From assembly GCA_030697165.1 (NCBI GenBank), contig JAUYQQ010000008.1:253001-317000 (forward strand): DNA of 64,000 bases, written 5' to 3'. Of the stretch, positions 50,439 through 59,243 are shown piece after piece. This DNA is from Acidobacteriota bacterium. Its GTDB lineage: Bacteria; Acidobacteriota; Vicinamibacteria; Vicinamibacterales; UBA2999. Within the stretch, counting starts at the first letter, position 1; each line of letters begins with the position of its first letter. A program made the translations under genes and the position numbers. The notes below the pieces were generated by a model. It was not told where the DNA came from, searched no databases, and saw nothing but the letters and a program-made list of their open reading frames with translations.

Positions 50439-52967
50439 TTATCTCCCTGCCTTGGTTTCGGTCGTGGTGACTTCGGTCTCTACCCGCTTCATCCGGAAGG
50501 CATCGCTCTTCACGACGCCGAGGACGAACGAGGACAGCTTGTAGTTGCTCGCTTCGGCCGACTTCGCAATCGCGCGAATCGTCGGCTGGTCGTAATACTC
50601 GACCCGGCGGCCGAGCGCGTAGGCCATCAGGTTGTCGGTGAAGTTGCGCACCAGCGGCGTCGGCCGCTTGCTGAGCACGGCCGACAACTCGGCCAGCGAC
50701 GTCACCGGGGTGCCGTCGTAGAAGTCGCCGGTGGTGTCGAGCGGCATGCCGTTCTCGCGCACCCGCCACTTGCCGGTGACGTCGAAGTTGTCGAGCGCGA
50801 GGCCAATCGGATCCATGAACCGGTGACACGAGTTGCAGGTCGCGTTCTTCCGGTGGATCTCCATCTTCTCGCGCGTCGTCAGCAGGCGCCCTTCCTTGGC
50901 TTCGCCGGCGGCCTCGAGATCCGGGACGTCGGGCGGCGGCGGGGGCGGGGGCGTGCCGAGCAGCACTTCCATCACCCACTTGCCGCGCAGCACCGGCGAG
51001 GTGCGGTTGGCCATCGAGGTCTGCACCAGCACGCTGCCCTGGCCGAGCACGCCGCGGCGCGAGTCGTCCGGATAGGTGAAGCGGCGGAACTGGTTGCCGG
51101 TGACGCCGCGGTAGCCGTAGTGACGCGCCAGCCGCTCGTTCAGGAACGTGTAGTCGGCAGTCAGCAGGTCGAGAATGCTGCGATCGTCCTTCACGAGGCT
51201 GGCAAAGAACAGGCGCGTCTCGTTGCGCATGGCCTCGGCCAGGTTCTCGTCGAAGTTCGGGTAGAAATTCGGGTCGGGGTGCACCTTCTCGACGTCCTGC
51301 AGGCGCAGCCACTGGGCCGCGAATCGATCGGCCAGCCCTTCGGAGCGGGGATCGGCGAGCATGCGCCGCGCGTGCTTCTCGAGGCCCGCCGCCGACGACA
51401 ACTCGCGCTTCGCCGCGGCGTCGAGCAGTTCCTTGTCGGGGGGCAGGCCCCAGATGAAGAACGACAACCGCGACGCGAGGTCAACGTCGGCGACGCGATA
51501 GGTGCCACCCGAGCGGGCATCCGTCGGGGCGCGCTCGAGACGGAAGATGAAGTGCGGGCTGGCCAGGATCGCCTCGAGCGCGCCGCGCACCCCCATCTCG
51601 AAACCGCCCTTGGCGGCGGACGACTCGTAGAACGGCATCAGCCGATCGACTTCAGCAGCGGCCAGCGGACGGCGGTACGCGGTCGCGCCCAGGCGCGTGA
51701 CGATCTGGCGCGCGCACGCCGCTTCGTCACCGGGCGACGTCGGCCGGCAGGTGAAGACCTTCTGGCGGCTCGACGTGGTCGAGATGCCGGTCGTCTTGAG
51801 CGGGCCACGAATGACCAGGTCGCGCATGTGCGGCAGGGTGGTAATGCCGCTGCCGCCGGATCCGCCACCGGCGTACGACCAGTCGTGCGGACGAATCAGG
51901 TCCTCGTAGGGGCCGTCGATCTTACGGACGAACGCGGCGGCCACCTTGCGCTGGCCGGCGCGCACCAGGAACGGCTCGGTGCGCAGCGGCGTCTGGCCGC
52001 GGCCGTCGGCGCCGGCAATGTTGATCAGTTCGTACTCGACCAGCGCCAGCCGTTCGCCGTCGATCGAGATGTCGATGTCCTCGAAGCGGGTGTTCTCACC
52101 GGCATTGAAGGTCATCTCGAAGGCGTATTCGCCGTCGGCCGGGAACACGTGATTCACCACCATGCCGCCGCGGGTGCCGTAGGGCGCGCCCTCGACGTAG
52201 TCCCACGGGTGCTGGGACATGTAGCTCGGGTTGGTGTAAGTGGAGTCGATCGACGGCGCGTCCTTGTCGCCCACCGCCATGCGGCTGATGTCGGCGGCGC
52301 CGTTCAAGTACGACTCGAGCAGCGTCGGCGACAGCGCCTGTTCGTCGGCGATGTTGTCGAAGTTCGCGCTCATCGTGTCGAGCGGCAGCCAGCGGCCGGC
52401 ATCGACGTCGAGGTCGAGCAGTTCCTTGATGGCGCGCGAGTACTCGGGGCGGTTCAGCCGCTGGAACGTGCGGCCGCCGGGATTCGGGTTGGCCCGCGCG
52501 TAGCTGTCGACGGTCGTCTCGAGCGAGGTGATGAACTTCTGGTAGACGGCCGGTTCGGGCCGCGGCATGCCGGGCGGCGGCATCATGCTCGCCTGCATCT
52601 TGCGGATCATCCGCTCGGCGATGTCGGACTCGTGACCGACCTTCGCGGCATCGAAGGACGCAAGCGACAGATTGCCCGCCTTGGCGCGATCGCTGTGGCA
52701 CCCGGCGCAGTAGCGCTTGACGAGCGCGTTCTGTTCTTCGTGGGAAATGGTTGACGCCAGCACCGGCTTCGCGGCGGCGTGCGAGGAAACAGGCTTGGTC
52801 GTCGCGGGCTTGCCCACCGTAGCGCCGGGCGCGGAAGTGGGTACAGATCCCGGCTTGCCCGTGGTGGCGGCTGGCGCCTTAGGGGCGGGTTGCTGTCCCG
52901 CGAGTGCGACTACGAGCCCGAGGCACACGAACATTGCGCCCAGGGTGATGGAACCGACGCTTTTCAT
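50439..52967 (-). CDS. DUF1592/DUF1588/DUF1585 multidomain protein with c-type heme motifs
   Basis: An 842-aa secreted protein, the standard planctomycete-type architecture. Order: signal peptide, Pro/Thr/Lys-rich linker, a PSCyt1-like cytochrome motif CAGCH (about residue 92), DUF1587 (RTFQRLNRPEYSRAIKELLD), a CBM-like beta-domain (VFPADGEYAFEMTFNAGENT), DUF1595 (TAYRRPLAAAEVDRLMPFYE), DUF1592 (LASRLSFFIWGLPPDKELLD), DUF1588 with a second CNSCH motif and a PPPPPPP linker, and DUF1585 at the end. Function unproven; with DUF1552 it is thought to take part in extracellular oxidation or polymer breakdown. Confidence 0.93.
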   Translation of the reverse strand: MKSVGSITLGAMFVCLGLVVALAGQQPAPKAPAATTGKPGSVPTSAPGATVGKPATTKPVSSHAAAKPVLASTISHEEQNALVKRYCAGCHSDRAKAGNLSLASFDAAKVGHESDIAERMIRKMQASMMPPPGMPRPEPAVYQKFITSLETTVDSYARANPNPGGRTFQRLNRPEYSRAIKELLDLDVDAGRWLPLDTMSANFDNIADEQALSPTLLESYLNGAADISRMAVGDKDAPSIDSTYTNPSYMSQHPWDYVEGAPYGTRGGMVVNHVFPADGEYAFEMTFNAGENTRFEDIDISIDGERLALVEYELINIAGADGRGQTPLRTEPFLVRAGQRKVAAAFVRKIDGPYEDLIRPHDWSYAGGGSGGSGITTLPHMRDLVIRGPLKTTGISTTSSRQKVFTCRPTSPGDEAACARQIVTRLGATAYRRPLAAAEVDRLMPFYESSAAKGGFEMGVRGALEAILASPHFIFRLERAPTDARSGGTYRVADVDLASRLSFFIWGLPPDKELLDAAAKRELSSAAGLEKHARRMLADPRSEGLADRFAAQWLRLQDVEKVHPDPNFYPNFDENLAEAMRNETRLFFASLVKDDRSILDLLTADYTFLNERLARHYGYRGVTGNQFRRFTYPDDSRRGVLGQGSVLVQTSMANRTSPVLRGKWVMEVLLGTPPPPPPPDVPDLEAAGEAKEGRLLTTREKMEIHRKNATCNSCHRFMDPIGLALDNFDVTGKWRVRENGMPLDTTGDFYDGTPVTSLAELSAVLSKRPTPLVRNFTDNLMAYALGRRVEYYDQPTIRAIAKSAEASNYKLSSFVLGVVKSDAFRMKRVETEVTTTETKAGR

Positions 52968-53124
52968 CCCAACACTCCCGCAAGCCAGGGGCTGAGCCAG
53001 TTGCTAGCTCGGCTACCTAGCCTCCCTATCTGGGCAGACTATACACCCGATTACAAGGCCGCATGGCTGAGGCAAGGAGATATGACTTCTGGTGACATTT
53101 ACAGACATTCGGGCCCAAAAACAC
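52968..53124. other. Intergenic region upstream of the DUF1592 operon
   Basis: No gene seen. A TATAGT -10-like hexamer on the minus strand (53036-53041) could serve the operon; no convincing -35 accompanies it. Confidence 0.35.
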
Positions 53125-53164
53125 GAAACGGGCGGATGACCTAGTGGGTCAACCCGCCCGTTTC
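53125..53164. terminator. Perfect 11-bp stem-loop
   Basis: GAAACGGGCGG (53125-53135) and CCGCCCGTTTC (53154-53164) with an 18-base loop. It follows the minus-strand methyltransferase-like gene and its tandem array, and ends in a T-run on that strand, so it is a good terminator. Confidence 0.75.
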
Positions 53165-53166
53165 AG

Positions 53167-53221
53167 AACCCGCACCCTAGGCCCCTGGGGCACCTGAGGC
53201 ACCTGAGCCACCTTGGGCCCC
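53167..53221. repeat. GGCACCTGA-type tandem array at the gene end
   Basis: Degenerate 9-10 base units (GGCACCTGA twice, flanked by GGCCCCTGG and CCACCTTGG variants) occupying the space directly after the stop codon of the minus-strand gene at 53222. Word similar to the array at 2909-2960. Confidence 0.7.
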
Positions 53222-54025
53222 CTATTTCTTTGTCGCCGTCATCGCCGATGGCGACGTCAGCTTGATGGTGTTGCCGTCAACCGTGCCGGCGTACTTCGTG
53301 TTCCCGGCCGTGAACGTGATCTCGGCACCGCGCAGGCGGCCCTGGATGGCCTGGTTGCCGAGGGTTCCCGAAATCATCTGGAACGTCTGCGTCAGCTTGA
53401 GGTCGCCGCTCGGCGTGCCCCACGTGCCTTCCACCTTGGCCGGCACGATCCAGAACAGCGCCGTGCACCAGCTGCTCGAGCAGCCATCGGTCTCGGTCGA
53501 GGTCTCGTCGGCCTGCCAGTCTTCCATGGTGAACGTGTTCGACGCGATGCGCGTGCCCGGCTTCAGGTCGAGCAGCTTCGGGCGAAGCTTCATGTTGATC
53601 GAGGGCAGCAGGAACATGGTGATGACGTCGGCCTTCGAAAAATCGGTCTCGAACAAGTCAGCCTTCACGAACGTCGCGCGGGCGGAGACCCCCGCCGCCT
53701 CGGCGTTCTTTTTCGACAGCTCCACCATGTCGGGGTTGTACTCAACGCCCATCGCCCGCGCGCCGCGCTTGGCGGCGGTGATCACGGTGCGGCCGTCGCC
53801 CGAACCCAGGTCCATCACGAAGTCGTCCTTGGTGACCTCGGCCATGTCGAGCATCTTGTCGACGACGGCCTGGGGGGTGGGGACCCATACCACGTCCTTG
53901 CCGGCCTGCCCGACCTGGGGCTCGAAGGGCTTCTGGCCGGCCGCGGCCTGCGCGGACGCCGTCGCGCTGACCATCAACGTCATTACCAATATCCCTAGGG
54001 ATGAAATCGCGCGCCGTGTGCTCAT
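53222..54025 (-). CDS. Exported SAM-methyltransferase-fold protein
   Basis: ATG at 54025 with GGAGAAA upstream. The 267-aa product has a strong signal peptide (MSTRRAISSLGILVMTLMVS, then ATASAQ) and a class I methyltransferase domain: VVWVPTPQAVVDKMLDMAEV, motif I DFVMDLGSGDGRTVITAAKR, acidic motif II MGVEYNPD, and ADLFETDFSKADVITMFLLP. A further C-terminal beta-domain of about 80 residues (from VEGTWGTPSGDLKLTQTFQM) is extra. It parallels the shorter protein at 36608-37132. A periplasmic SAM enzyme is paradoxical; see findings. Confidence 0.82.
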   Translation of the reverse strand: MSTRRAISSLGILVMTLMVSATASAQAAAGQKPFEPQVGQAGKDVVWVPTPQAVVDKMLDMAEVTKDDFVMDLGSGDGRTVITAAKRGARAMGVEYNPDMVELSKKNAEAAGVSARATFVKADLFETDFSKADVITMFLLPSINMKLRPKLLDLKPGTRIASNTFTMEDWQADETSTETDGCSSSWCTALFWIVPAKVEGTWGTPSGDLKLTQTFQMISGTLGNQAIQGRLRGAEITFTAGNTKYAGTVDGNTIKLTSPSAMTATKK

Positions 54026-54059
54026 CGACGTTTCTCCATGATTCAGAACAAGTAACTAT

Positions 54060-54525
54060 CAATCCGCGAACAACGAGCCGACCCGGCAGTGACCGTGGCC
54101 ACGCCTTGCTCAGCCGAAAAGTATATGCTCCCCCGGCGAAAACGGGGGATGCTGAATACGCGCCGCCCAACCGCTGCTGCCAGAGGGTGGCGCCGGTGCG
54201 CGCGTCAAGGCAGGTGGCAATGCCACCGTCGGTCACGACATACAGCACATCACCAACGACCAGCGGCGACGGCGTGAGCGGCGCGCCGCGGCTCAGTTTG
54301 CACGCCGTGTCGGCCACCGGCGACGACCGGCGACGACCATCCCAGGCCGGGCACGGCGGTCTTCCAGGCAATGTTCTTCGACTCGCTCCACTCAGTCGCC
54401 AATCGACTTTCGGTTGCGTGCCCTTGCCCGTCCGGCCCTCGAAACGCCGGCCATCCCTGAGCCCATGACGAAGACACGAAGGGGCCGCACACTGCGCAGA
54501 TGACGCCGGGCAGGAAGCTTCTCAT
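54060..54525 (-). pseudogene. Decayed PQQ-repeat (BamB-like) secreted protein gene
   Basis: The 5' end is intact: ATG at 54525, signal peptide MRSFLPGVICAVCGPFVSSS, then WPAFRGPDGQGHATESRLAT and IAWKTAVPGLGWSSPVVAG. The frame then breaks and jumps to the last part of the same kind of protein, RGAPLTPSPLVVGDVLYVVT and DARTGATLWQQRLGGAYSAS, and breaks again before SIYFSAEQGVATVTAGSARC. Full-length relatives have some 250 more residues between these parts and a longer end. So one large deletion, two frame changes and a lost 3' end. Confidence 0.75.
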
Positions 54526-54640
54526 CGGGACTTCGGGCGAGACATTACAGCAGGCTATCCGCGATATGCGGCGCACCAGGATGGTCACGCGCCCACGGCC
54601 GACTTCCGCGGGGAGATGGGGCTTGGGAGTCGGGACTGAA

Positions 54641-54687
54641 ACACAGGGCCGGCACGAGCGCGCGGCTCGCACCGGCCCTTTTGTGTC
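54641..54687 (-). terminator. Hairpin after the PA-domain protease gene
   Basis: GGGCCGG (54646-54652) and CCGGCCC (54672-54678) with an inner GAGC/GCTC stem; ACACA and TGTGT flank it and extend the stem with a bulge. Located 8 bases after the minus-strand stop. Confidence 0.6.
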
Positions 54688-54694
54688 CTGCTGA

Positions 54695-56104
54695 TTACCA
54701 GCCGATGTCGCGCAGGAGGGCGAGGGTGAGGTCGAACGGGTTCTTCACCTTGGTCGTGAGGTCCGACGTGATCGACGGCTCCATGAGGACGCTTGGCGTC
54801 ATGCTGACGTCGAAGTGCGAGACCGACGATCCGCGCTGGAAGGGGTTGGGCGCAAACAGGCGCGCAAAGCCGGCCGTGGTGCCCTGCCGCTCCAGTGGGT
54901 GCAGCCCGATCCGCACCAGCGGCGGGGCGGGGTACGAGCGGAGCTGCGCGCCCAAGGCCTGCGTGATGCCGAAGCTGGGAATCGTGATCGTCGGGCCGGC
55001 GCCTCCAAGCGACAGCGGGCCCGGGCCGTTGTTGGCAATCAGCGCCGCCAGCGCACCGGCGTTCTGGGCATTCAGCACCTTCGTGGTGAACGGGCAGGTG
55101 CCTCGATTGACCAGGACGATGTTGCCGGCGATCGGCGCCCCCGCGGGGAACGGCTCACACCCGTCCAGCAGCGAGATCCCGCCGCCATCGTTGGGCGCCA
55201 CCACGAAGCCCTCGACTCCCCTGCCATTCCGGATCGTCGGCCCGAAGGCCGACGCACCCAGTTCCTGGGGCGCGAACGCGGGGTCGATGCCCTCGAGGCG
55301 CAGACCGAAGTCGAGCACGGAGGGCACAACGTTAGTGACCTTCTGGCCGACCCACACGAGGTTGTTCGTGTTGCGGGCCGACGCCGCGCGTTCCGCGTTG
55401 GTCATGTCGATCCAGCGCTTGCCGGTCGAGAGGTCACCCATCCGCCTCTCCCAGACCGACGGGTAGCCGTTGGCGCGGGCGCCGGTTTCGCCGCTGGTCG
55501 GCCCGACGGTGACGCCCAGACCATGCCCGAACTCGTGCATCACCACCGAGAGCAGGTCGATGCGATTGGCAGGCTGATTGTTGTCGAGACCGAAGTACCA
55601 CCCGTTGCCGGTCAGGCATGTGCCGATGCCGAGCTGGCTGTTGAAGAGCGTGAAGATCTCGTATGCGTCGTTCGGGTCGATCAACTCCGTGATCTCCTGG
55701 CGGGTCAGCTTCTCCGCCAGCGCCGCGGGATACCAAGTGTTCGGTTCGAGTTCCGTCCCGCCCGTCGCTGCCGGGTAGTCACGGACACTCCAGTTCGGCG
55801 CCGCCCCCCCGAGCACGCCGGATGTCGGCGAGCACGTCATCGGTGTGAAGGTCGCGATGACCGTGATGAGCTGCTGGCTCTGCAGGTTGGCCGCCCACCG
55901 GTTGGCGGAGTGCTGGAACACGTTGAGCGCCTGCTGGCCACGCGTCGTGCCCGGATTGCCGCCCACAGGAGTGGCAGGTGTCGGGTCGTTGAAGCCGATA
56001 CCGGGGCCGTCGCCGTTGACCACGATGATGCGGGCCGACTGCGCGGCGGCCGGGCCCGCGAGAAGGGCGAGCGCGAGAACGATCGAGGCGACTCTACTGG
56101 TCAC
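54695..56104 (-). CDS. Secreted metalloprotease with PA domain
   Basis: A 469-aa protein with a signal peptide (MTSRVASIVLALALLAGPAA, then AQS). A zinc motif HEFGH sits at residues 190-194, within LLSVVMHEFGHGLGVTVGPT. A protease-associated (PA) domain follows at about residues 285-370 (IVLVNRGTCPFTTKVLNAQN, GALAALIANN). The C-terminus ends with SHFDVSMTPSVLMEPSIT and a dockerin-free tail typical of secreted reprolysin-like enzymes. The third zinc ligand is not obvious. Its ATG overlaps the upstream gene's end by 11 bases. Confidence 0.87.
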   Translation of the reverse strand: MTSRVASIVLALALLAGPAAAQSARIIVVNGDGPGIGFNDPTPATPVGGNPGTTRGQQALNVFQHSANRWAANLQSQQLITVIATFTPMTCSPTSGVLGGAAPNWSVRDYPAATGGTELEPNTWYPAALAEKLTRQEITELIDPNDAYEIFTLFNSQLGIGTCLTGNGWYFGLDNNQPANRIDLLSVVMHEFGHGLGVTVGPTSGETGARANGYPSVWERRMGDLSTGKRWIDMTNAERAASARNTNNLVWVGQKVTNVVPSVLDFGLRLEGIDPAFAPQELGASAFGPTIRNGRGVEGFVVAPNDGGGISLLDGCEPFPAGAPIAGNIVLVNRGTCPFTTKVLNAQNAGALAALIANNGPGPLSLGGAGPTITIPSFGITQALGAQLRSYPAPPLVRIGLHPLERQGTTAGFARLFAPNPFQRGSSVSHFDVSMTPSVLMEPSITSDLTTKVKNPFDLTLALLRDIGW

Positions 56105-56570
56105 GGCGCGCCCCCTTTCCGTCGTGTGTGATGACCGTGCCGTCCTTGCCGACGGTCACCTTGACGAACTCGAGGCTCGCGGCATCGGCCTTGAGCGCCG
56201 CGCCGCCACCGGGGAGCACCACCTCGGCGGCGGCGCCCTGGGATGAGGGCCCGGCAAGAGCCGCGGCCTCTCCGGCCGTGGGCTCGCGGAACCCCTGCTC
56301 CGCCTCGTCACGAACCGCCCGCTGCGCATCGGCCTGGAAGCGCGCGCGGACGGCCGCCAGCCGCTCGGGCGAGAAGCGCTGCGCCAGCGCCTTCTGCTCG
56401 TCAGGCGTGAGCGTCGGCATCGGCACGTTGGCAGTCGTGACGGCTGGCGTGGCAACTGGCGCCGCGGCTGTGGCGCTCACCGGCGCCGGAGGCTGGGTCT
56501 GAGTGGGCGGGGTGGCGGCGGCGACGCAAACGGCGGCGCCGGCCCCCAGCAGGAACAGGGTTGTTCGCAT
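56094..56570 (-). CDS. Small secreted Ala-rich protein, partner of the PA-domain protease
   Basis: ATG at 56570 with GGAGGA upstream. The 158-aa product has a signal peptide (MRTTLFLLGAGAAVCVAAAT), a Pro/Ala/Thr linker, a helical charged part (SPERLAAVRARFQADAQRAV) and a beta-like end (LEFVKVTVGKDGTVITHDGK). It ends 11 bases inside the protease gene, so they are co-expressed. It may be a chaperone, inhibitor or propeptide-like partner; this is inference from linkage only. Confidence 0.65.
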   Translation of the reverse strand: MRTTLFLLGAGAAVCVAAATPPTQTQPPAPVSATAAAPVATPAVTTANVPMPTLTPDEQKALAQRFSPERLAAVRARFQADAQRAVRDEAEQGFREPTAGEAAALAGPSSQGAAAEVVLPGGGAALKADAASLEFVKVTVGKDGTVITHDGKGARRDQ

Positions 56571-56649
56571 GGACGATTCCTCCTGGAACACGAGACGAAT
56601 CCACATCCCAAACCAGAGGTGGAAAGGTGGAAAGGTGGTCGGAGGCTGT

Positions 56650-56678
56650 CTTATAGCTCAGCGGGGTGTGTCAAGCAA
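56650..56678 (-). promoter_or_regulatory. Promoter of the protease operon
   Basis: On the minus strand TTGCTT (56673-56678), a 17-base spacer and TATAAG (56650-56655), about 80 bases upstream of the ATG at 56570. A GGTGGAAA direct repeat lies in the leader (about 56622-56637). Confidence 0.55.
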
Positions 56679-56793
56679 GACAATAAGCGGCATTATCGGT
56701 CTCCCCAGTGAACTGAGTCCGTTGTCAGACCCAGCGTGGAAATCGTGCAGGGCAAGGAAGCCTAGCTCACCCCGCCGGCCGACGCGCCAGCGC

Positions 56794-57897
56794 TCATTCC
56801 ACGACCAGCACGGGCGGGCCGAGCACGTCCATTCGTGGTGTGACGCCAAGGCCAGGGGCGGTGGACGCCGCCAGGCGGCCGTTCGTCCTCTGCGGGGCGC
56901 CCTCGGCAATCGACACGGTGACGTAGCTGTTGAAGTCGGTGCTAGTGAACAGTAGGGGCGTAGGCGTGCTGTGGGCGAGGTGCGCAATCGCCGCGGTCAC
57001 GATGTCGCCGCCCCAGCTATCCTCGATGGTCATGGCGATGCCCATGCTCGCGCACAGGTCGCGGGCCTGGCGCGTCTTGGTCAGGCCGCCGAACTTGCTG
57101 ATTTTCAGGTTGACGACGTCCATCGCGAGATCGGCTTTCGCGCGCAGCAGCATGTCGAGGCCGTCGACGTTTTCGTCGAGCACGAACGGATGCGGCGTGT
57201 GCCGGCGGATGCTCAGGCACTCCTCGTAGGTCAGGCACGGCTGCTCGATGTAGACATCGACGTCGCGCACGGCCTTCACCACCCGCATGGCTTCGTGCTG
57301 GGTCCAGCCGGTGTTGGCGTCGGCGATCAGCCGGTCGCCTGGCTGCAGCTCCGCCGCTACCGTGTGGATGCGCGCGATATCCACATCGGGATCGCCGCCG
57401 ACCTTGAGCTGAAATCGGCGATAGCCTTCAGCGCGGTATCCGGCGACGCGGCTGGCCATTTCATCGGGCGACTCCTGCGAGATCGCGCGATACAGGTGGA
57501 AGTCGTCGCCGTAGCGGCCACCGAGCAGCTCGCACACCGGCAGGCCGGCGGCTTGCCCCAGGATGTCCCAGCACGCGATGTCGATCCCGCTCTTGACGTA
57601 GGCGTGTCCCTTCAGCGCCGCGTCCATGACGCCGTTCAGCTTGGTGAGCTCGCGCGGGTCGGCGCCAATCAAATGAGGGCCGAGCTCTCGGATGCCCGAT
57701 CGCACGCCCTCGGCGTAGGCCGGAAGGTAAAACGGCCCGAGCGGGCAGACCTCCCCGTGTCCGACGAGCCCGGCATCGGTCTCGACGCGCACCACAGTGG
57801 AGTCGAACACGGTCACCGACTTGCCACCCGACCACTTGTAGGTGGTTTCGTGCAGCGGCAACTCGACACGGTAGGCAAGGATCCGTACGATCTTCAT
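56794..57897 (-). CDS. Enolase-superfamily (mandelate racemase group) dehydratase/epimerase
   Basis: A 367-aa protein with the two-domain enolase-superfamily fold. Metal and catalytic residues: QLKVGGD (second-strand Lys), IADANTGW (Asp), YIEQPC (Glu), VLDEN (Glu), the sixth-strand Lys in KISKFGG, and IEDSWGGD near the end. The C-terminal text [20 protein letters not shown] is like cis-3-hydroxyproline dehydratase and hydroxyproline-betaine epimerases, but that sub-family assignment is tentative. Divergent from the MFS transporter (47 bases), which could import the substrate. Confidence 0.85.
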   Translation of the reverse strand: MKIVRILAYRVELPLHETTYKWSGGKSVTVFDSTVVRVETDAGLVGHGEVCPLGPFYLPAYAEGVRSGIRELGPHLIGADPRELTKLNGVMDAALKGHAYVKSGIDIACWDILGQAAGLPVCELLGGRYGDDFHLYRAISQESPDEMASRVAGYRAEGYRRFQLKVGGDPDVDIARIHTVAAELQPGDRLIADANTGWTQHEAMRVVKAVRDVDVYIEQPCLTYEECLSIRRHTPHPFVLDENVDGLDMLLRAKADLAMDVVNLKISKFGGLTKTRQARDLCASMGIAMTIEDSWGGDIVTAAIAHLAHSTPTPLLFTSTDFNSYVTVSIAEGAPQRTNGRLAASTAPGLGVTPRMDVLGPPVLVVE

Positions 57898-57944
57898 GTG
57901 GACAGCAATTCTATCTCGCGACCGGCCCGTCCTGCCCCTCGAGG

Positions 57945-59243
57945 GTGGAGTTGACGCGCGTCTACTACGGGTGGGTGATGGTCGGCCTGGCGGCTGCCGC
58001 CATGGTCGGGACCCTCCCGGGACGGACGCAAGGCCTGGGCCTCGTCACCGAGCCCCTGCTCGCCGATCTGGGCATCGGCCGGGTGGACTACGCGGAATTG
58101 AACCTGTGGGCGACGCTCGTCGGGTCGGTCTTCGCCATCGGCATCGGCCGGGTGCTCGATCGTTTCGGCTCGCAAGTCGTGCTCACGACGATCGCCGTCG
58201 CTCTCGGCATCACGGTGTGCGTCATGGCCACGGCGCAAGGCTTCTGGGCGCTGGCGATCACGGTGACGCTGACCCGCGGCCTGGGGCAAAGCGCGCTGTC
58301 GGTGGTCAGCATTGCCATGGTCGGGCATTGGTTTGTCCGCAAGATCGACCTGGCGATGGCGACCTACAGCATCGTGCTGAGCATCGGCTTCATGATGGCC
58401 TTTCCCATCGTCGGGGCGCTGGTGCAGTTCTGGGGATGGCGCGGAGCCTGGCTCACCGTTGGCTTGTCGCTGGCGCTGGGATTGGCGCCTTTCAGCTGGC
58501 TGCTCGCGCGCCGGGGCCCGGAAGACCTCGGTCTTCGGCCCGACGGCGGCACCGCCGACCCGCCCCACCAGACCCACCCGCCCCACCAGCCCTACCAGCC
58601 CCACCAGCCCTACCAGCCCGAATCCGGATACACCTGGCAGCAAGCCGTCGCCACTCCGGCGTTCTGGCTGTTCTCGATCGGCACCGCGCTCTACGGGCTG
58701 GTCGCGTCGGGCATCGGGCTGTTCAACGAATCCATTCTTGCGGAGCGCGGCTTCGGTCCCGACGTCTACTACCAGACGTTGGTGGTCACGGCCATGACCG
58801 GGCTGCTCGGCAACTTCGGCGGCGGCTGGCTCGCCATGCGGATGTCGTTGCCGCGATTGATGGCCACTTCGCTGTTCGTGTTGGCCGCCGGACTCGCGGC
58901 GCTTCCGCATGTCACGACGATCACCCAAGTGATGACCTGGGCGGCGGCGATGGGACTGGGCGGTGGATTGGTGATGGTGTTGTTCTTCGGCGTGTGGCCG
59001 CGCGTCTACGGCCGCAAGCACCTCGGCCGGATTCAGGGCGCCGCGCAGGCAATGACGGTGCTCGCGTCGGCCGTGGGCCCGCTGCTGCTGGCGTGGTGCG
59101 TCGAGTGGACCGGCAGCTACACCACGGTCTTCTACCTGCTTGCCGCCGTCATCGCCGCCACGGCGATCGTTTCGCTGATCACGAGGCTGCCCGCTCGCCC
59201 GACGACCACCGTCCCGATCGCCACGCTTCAGGACGCAGGATGA
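57945..59243 (+). CDS. MFS transporter
   Basis: A GTG-started, 432-aa transporter with 12 helices, like the oxalate/formate or monocarboxylate porter group. First helix [20 protein letters not shown]; the TM2-3 loop has the MFS signature GRVLDRFGS. The cytoplasmic loop between TM6 and TM7 contains a Pro/His/Gln/Tyr repeat (PHQ-PYQ units) encoded by a nonamer array. It lies divergently beside the enolase-superfamily gene and overlaps the convergent trkH gene by 65 bases. Confidence 0.9.
   Translation: MELTRVYYGWVMVGLAAAAMVGTLPGRTQGLGLVTEPLLADLGIGRVDYAELNLWATLVGSVFAIGIGRVLDRFGSQVVLTTIAVALGITVCVMATAQGFWALAITVTLTRGLGQSALSVVSIAMVGHWFVRKIDLAMATYSIVLSIGFMMAFPIVGALVQFWGWRGAWLTVGLSLALGLAPFSWLLARRGPEDLGLRPDGGTADPPHQTHPPHQPYQPHQPYQPESGYTWQQAVATPAFWLFSIGTALYGLVASGIGLFNESILAERGFGPDVYYQTLVVTAMTGLLGNFGGGWLAMRMSLPRLMATSLFVLAAGLAALPHVTTITQVMTWAAAMGLGGGLVMVLFFGVWPRVYGRKHLGRIQGAAQAMTVLASAVGPLLLAWCVEWTGSYTTVFYLLAAVIAATAIVSLITRLPARPTTTVPIATLQDAG
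58563..58616 (+). repeat. In-frame nonamer array CCCCACCAG/CCCTACCAG
   Basis: One CCCCACCAG, a variant ACCCACCCG, then alternating CCCCACCAG and CCCTACCAG twice. Nine-base units keep the frame and encode Pro-His-Gln and Pro-Tyr-Gln in the MFS central loop. Resembles the intergenic arrays in unit size. Confidence 0.85.

Noticed and set aside
50823-52754. A 643-residue plus-strand open frame
   Set aside because: Antisense to the DUF1592 gene, with no ribosome site and Arg/His/Gly-rich shadow composition.
56794-57897. Assigning a firm gene symbol for hydroxyproline metabolism
   Set aside because: The superfamily is clear, but sub-family substrate assignment needs alignment and a structure; only tentative resemblance is visible.
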